Source: Nilaparvata lugens
Taxonomy: Eukaryota; Arthropoda; Insecta; Hemiptera; Delphacidae
Direction: 5' to 3'
Length of the DNA stretch: 64,000 nt
Assembly (NCBI RefSeq): GCF_014356525.2
Contig: NC_052507.1
Location: forward strand, 63,685,666 to 63,749,665
Both the position numbers and the translations under genes were made by a program. Position 1 is the first letter of the stretch. Each line of letters starts with the position of its first letter. Positions 63,112 through 64,000 of the stretch are shown here, piece by piece. The notes beneath the pieces were generated by a model that saw only the letters and a list, made by a program, of their open reading frames with translations, did no database searches and had not been told where the DNA came from.

Positions 63112-64000
63112 AGTAGTTATGTGAGCGGTAGACCTCGCGCAGAAATAAACCAGAGTTTTCTCTAATGTGAGCGAAGTGAGGTCTAAGATTCAAGTCGACG
63201 TTAATGCATTTCTCTTCATGTTTATATGTTTTCGCCACACTGCACAGAAAGCAGCTGTTTTCCAGTCCCTACATAGATCTGAAAAACATTGTTTGCAGAC
63301 GACTCTCGTCTGACGTCAGAACAGGTTTCTTTCCGGCCTAGGCCGGAAAGAGTACCCTTTCCAGCCGCTAACATGGAACTAAGAAAGGTGATCAAAAAAC
63401 AGCTGATCAAAAAACATTTCATTATTTGTGTTCATTATTCAATAATTAAAACATTTATAATAATATCATGTTATTGTAATTTGAAAGAATAAAAAAGTTA
63501 TAAACTCAACCTCCCACATAATTTAACATAATCTTTTAGGTTAGACAAATCAGAATAAAAAATAAAAATACTTGGACAATTTCCTGATATTCAGATTGCC
63601 TCAGATTTGCTAGAGCTATGACTTTCCACTTCTGCTTTCGGAAGTGCTTAGTAAACAATTATATATATATATATTGTTTATTTTTCTGTGTGGCGAAAAA
63701 TAGCGTTCGCACCACGGGCAAAAATGTTTTTCCTGCTCTCAATCTTCTCTAGTCCTCGGCCTACGGTCCCGGACTTGAAAACCGATTTCGAGCCGGAAAA
63801 GTCTAATTTTCGGCCCTAGGTGTGAAACATACCATTAATTTTTTATATGTTCAGCATTTACAGCGAAACGCGGCTATAGATTCCCATGAAATTTTACAGG
63901 CATGTTCCTTTTTGAATATTGCGTCGACGTATATATTAGGTTTATTGAGGAAGAGGAGTCTCCTTCTAACGACAATATTACCGTAAAAATCAGACTATAG
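63112..64000 (+). mobile_element. Helitron-like family B pieces, running off the window
   Basis: A 3'-end fragment on the minus strand (CTAGTAGTTATGTGAGCGGT near 63118) abuts a 5' end on the plus strand (GAGCGAAGTGAGGTCTAAGA near 63170). The plus element resumes after repeat E at about 63845 (CAGCATTTACAGCGAAACGC) and continues past the window edge. It has no genes. Confidence 0.65.
63231..63838 (+). mobile_element. Repeat E, copy 2, inserted in a Helitron-like element
   Basis: It lies within family B sequence: TTTATATGTT occurs just before it (about 63221-63230) and again just after (about 63844-63853), a 9-10 bp target duplication. Edges are CGCCACACTGCACAGAAAGC and CGGCCCTAGGTGTGAAACAT. 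The stretch 63400-63550 (CAGCTGATCAAAAAACATTT, TTTAACATAATCTTTTAGGT) aligns by eye with 5310-5470 in the same orientation relative to the recombinase exon. Confidence 0.65.

Noticed and set aside
62460..63492. Paired 66-81 codon frames with hydrophobic starts
   Set aside because: They fall in two inverted copies of repeat E, and open frames occur on both strands of each copy.
62030..63838. One 1.8-kb element with ~600-bp terminal inverted repeats
   Set aside because: The right part is a complete insertion in its own right, bounded by a TTTATATGTT duplication inside a Helitron-like element, so these are two independent copies.

Overview
This is nuclear DNA from an arthropod, most likely a hemipteran insect. 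The signs are a spliceosomal intron with GT/AG borders, a synthase/phosphatase-fused trehalose-6-phosphate synthase of the arthropod type, a family of flagellar dynein-regulatory-complex genes, AT-rich spacers, and a very heavy load of MITEs, Helitrons, mariner, piggyBac, hAT- and Harbinger-type relics and minisatellites. My impression that these repeat families look like those of planthoppers is from memory and unverified. There is no bacterial, viral or organellar gene organisation, and there is no CRISPR.

Only four host-type genes are supported. Two are nearly identical intronless DRC5/TCTE1-like leucine-rich-repeat genes in tandem on the minus strand (15893-17206 and 17520-18833). A third, diverged, intron-containing paralogue lies on the plus strand (27460-30303). 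The fourth is an intronless trehalose-6-phosphate synthase-like gene (49930-52281) whose phosphatase half has lost its catalytic residues. DRC5 acts in the nexin-dynein regulatory complex of motile axonemes, in insects mainly sperm flagella. The TPS-like gene belongs to haemolymph sugar metabolism. Nothing suggests the two gene groups work together.

Layout. 1-14600 is repeats: Helitron-like and MITE copies, an element carrying one exon of a tyrosine recombinase (4830-6165) nested in another repeat, a hAT-type MITE with an 8-bp target duplication, and an 820-bp tandem duplication. 14600-19000 holds the duplicated DRC5 genes and a mariner relic with a paralogous empty site. 19000-23950 is nested MITEs and minisatellites. 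23473-27180 holds a tRNA-like repeat: one isolated 348-bp insertion with 41-bp terminal repeats and an 11-bp target duplication, then ten near-identical 307-bp units. 27168-31200 is the third DRC5 gene. 31200-49700 is nested transposons, foldbacks and tandem repeats (164 bp, 77 bp, a 250-bp TTC tract) and an inverted dimer of the tRNA-like repeat. 49700-52800 is the TPS-like gene with 23-bp repeats upstream and two decayed copies of its 3' tail downstream. 52800-64000 is MITE arrays, Helitrons, a piggyBac relic, and two copies of a repeat whose core resembles the flank of the tyrosine-recombinase exon.

The most notable signal is the tRNA-like repeat. It has intact Pol III A and B boxes and a T5 run just after the tRNA-like module. 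It also occurs as terminally redundant insertions starting at different phases, as if copied from a circular or concatemeric template.
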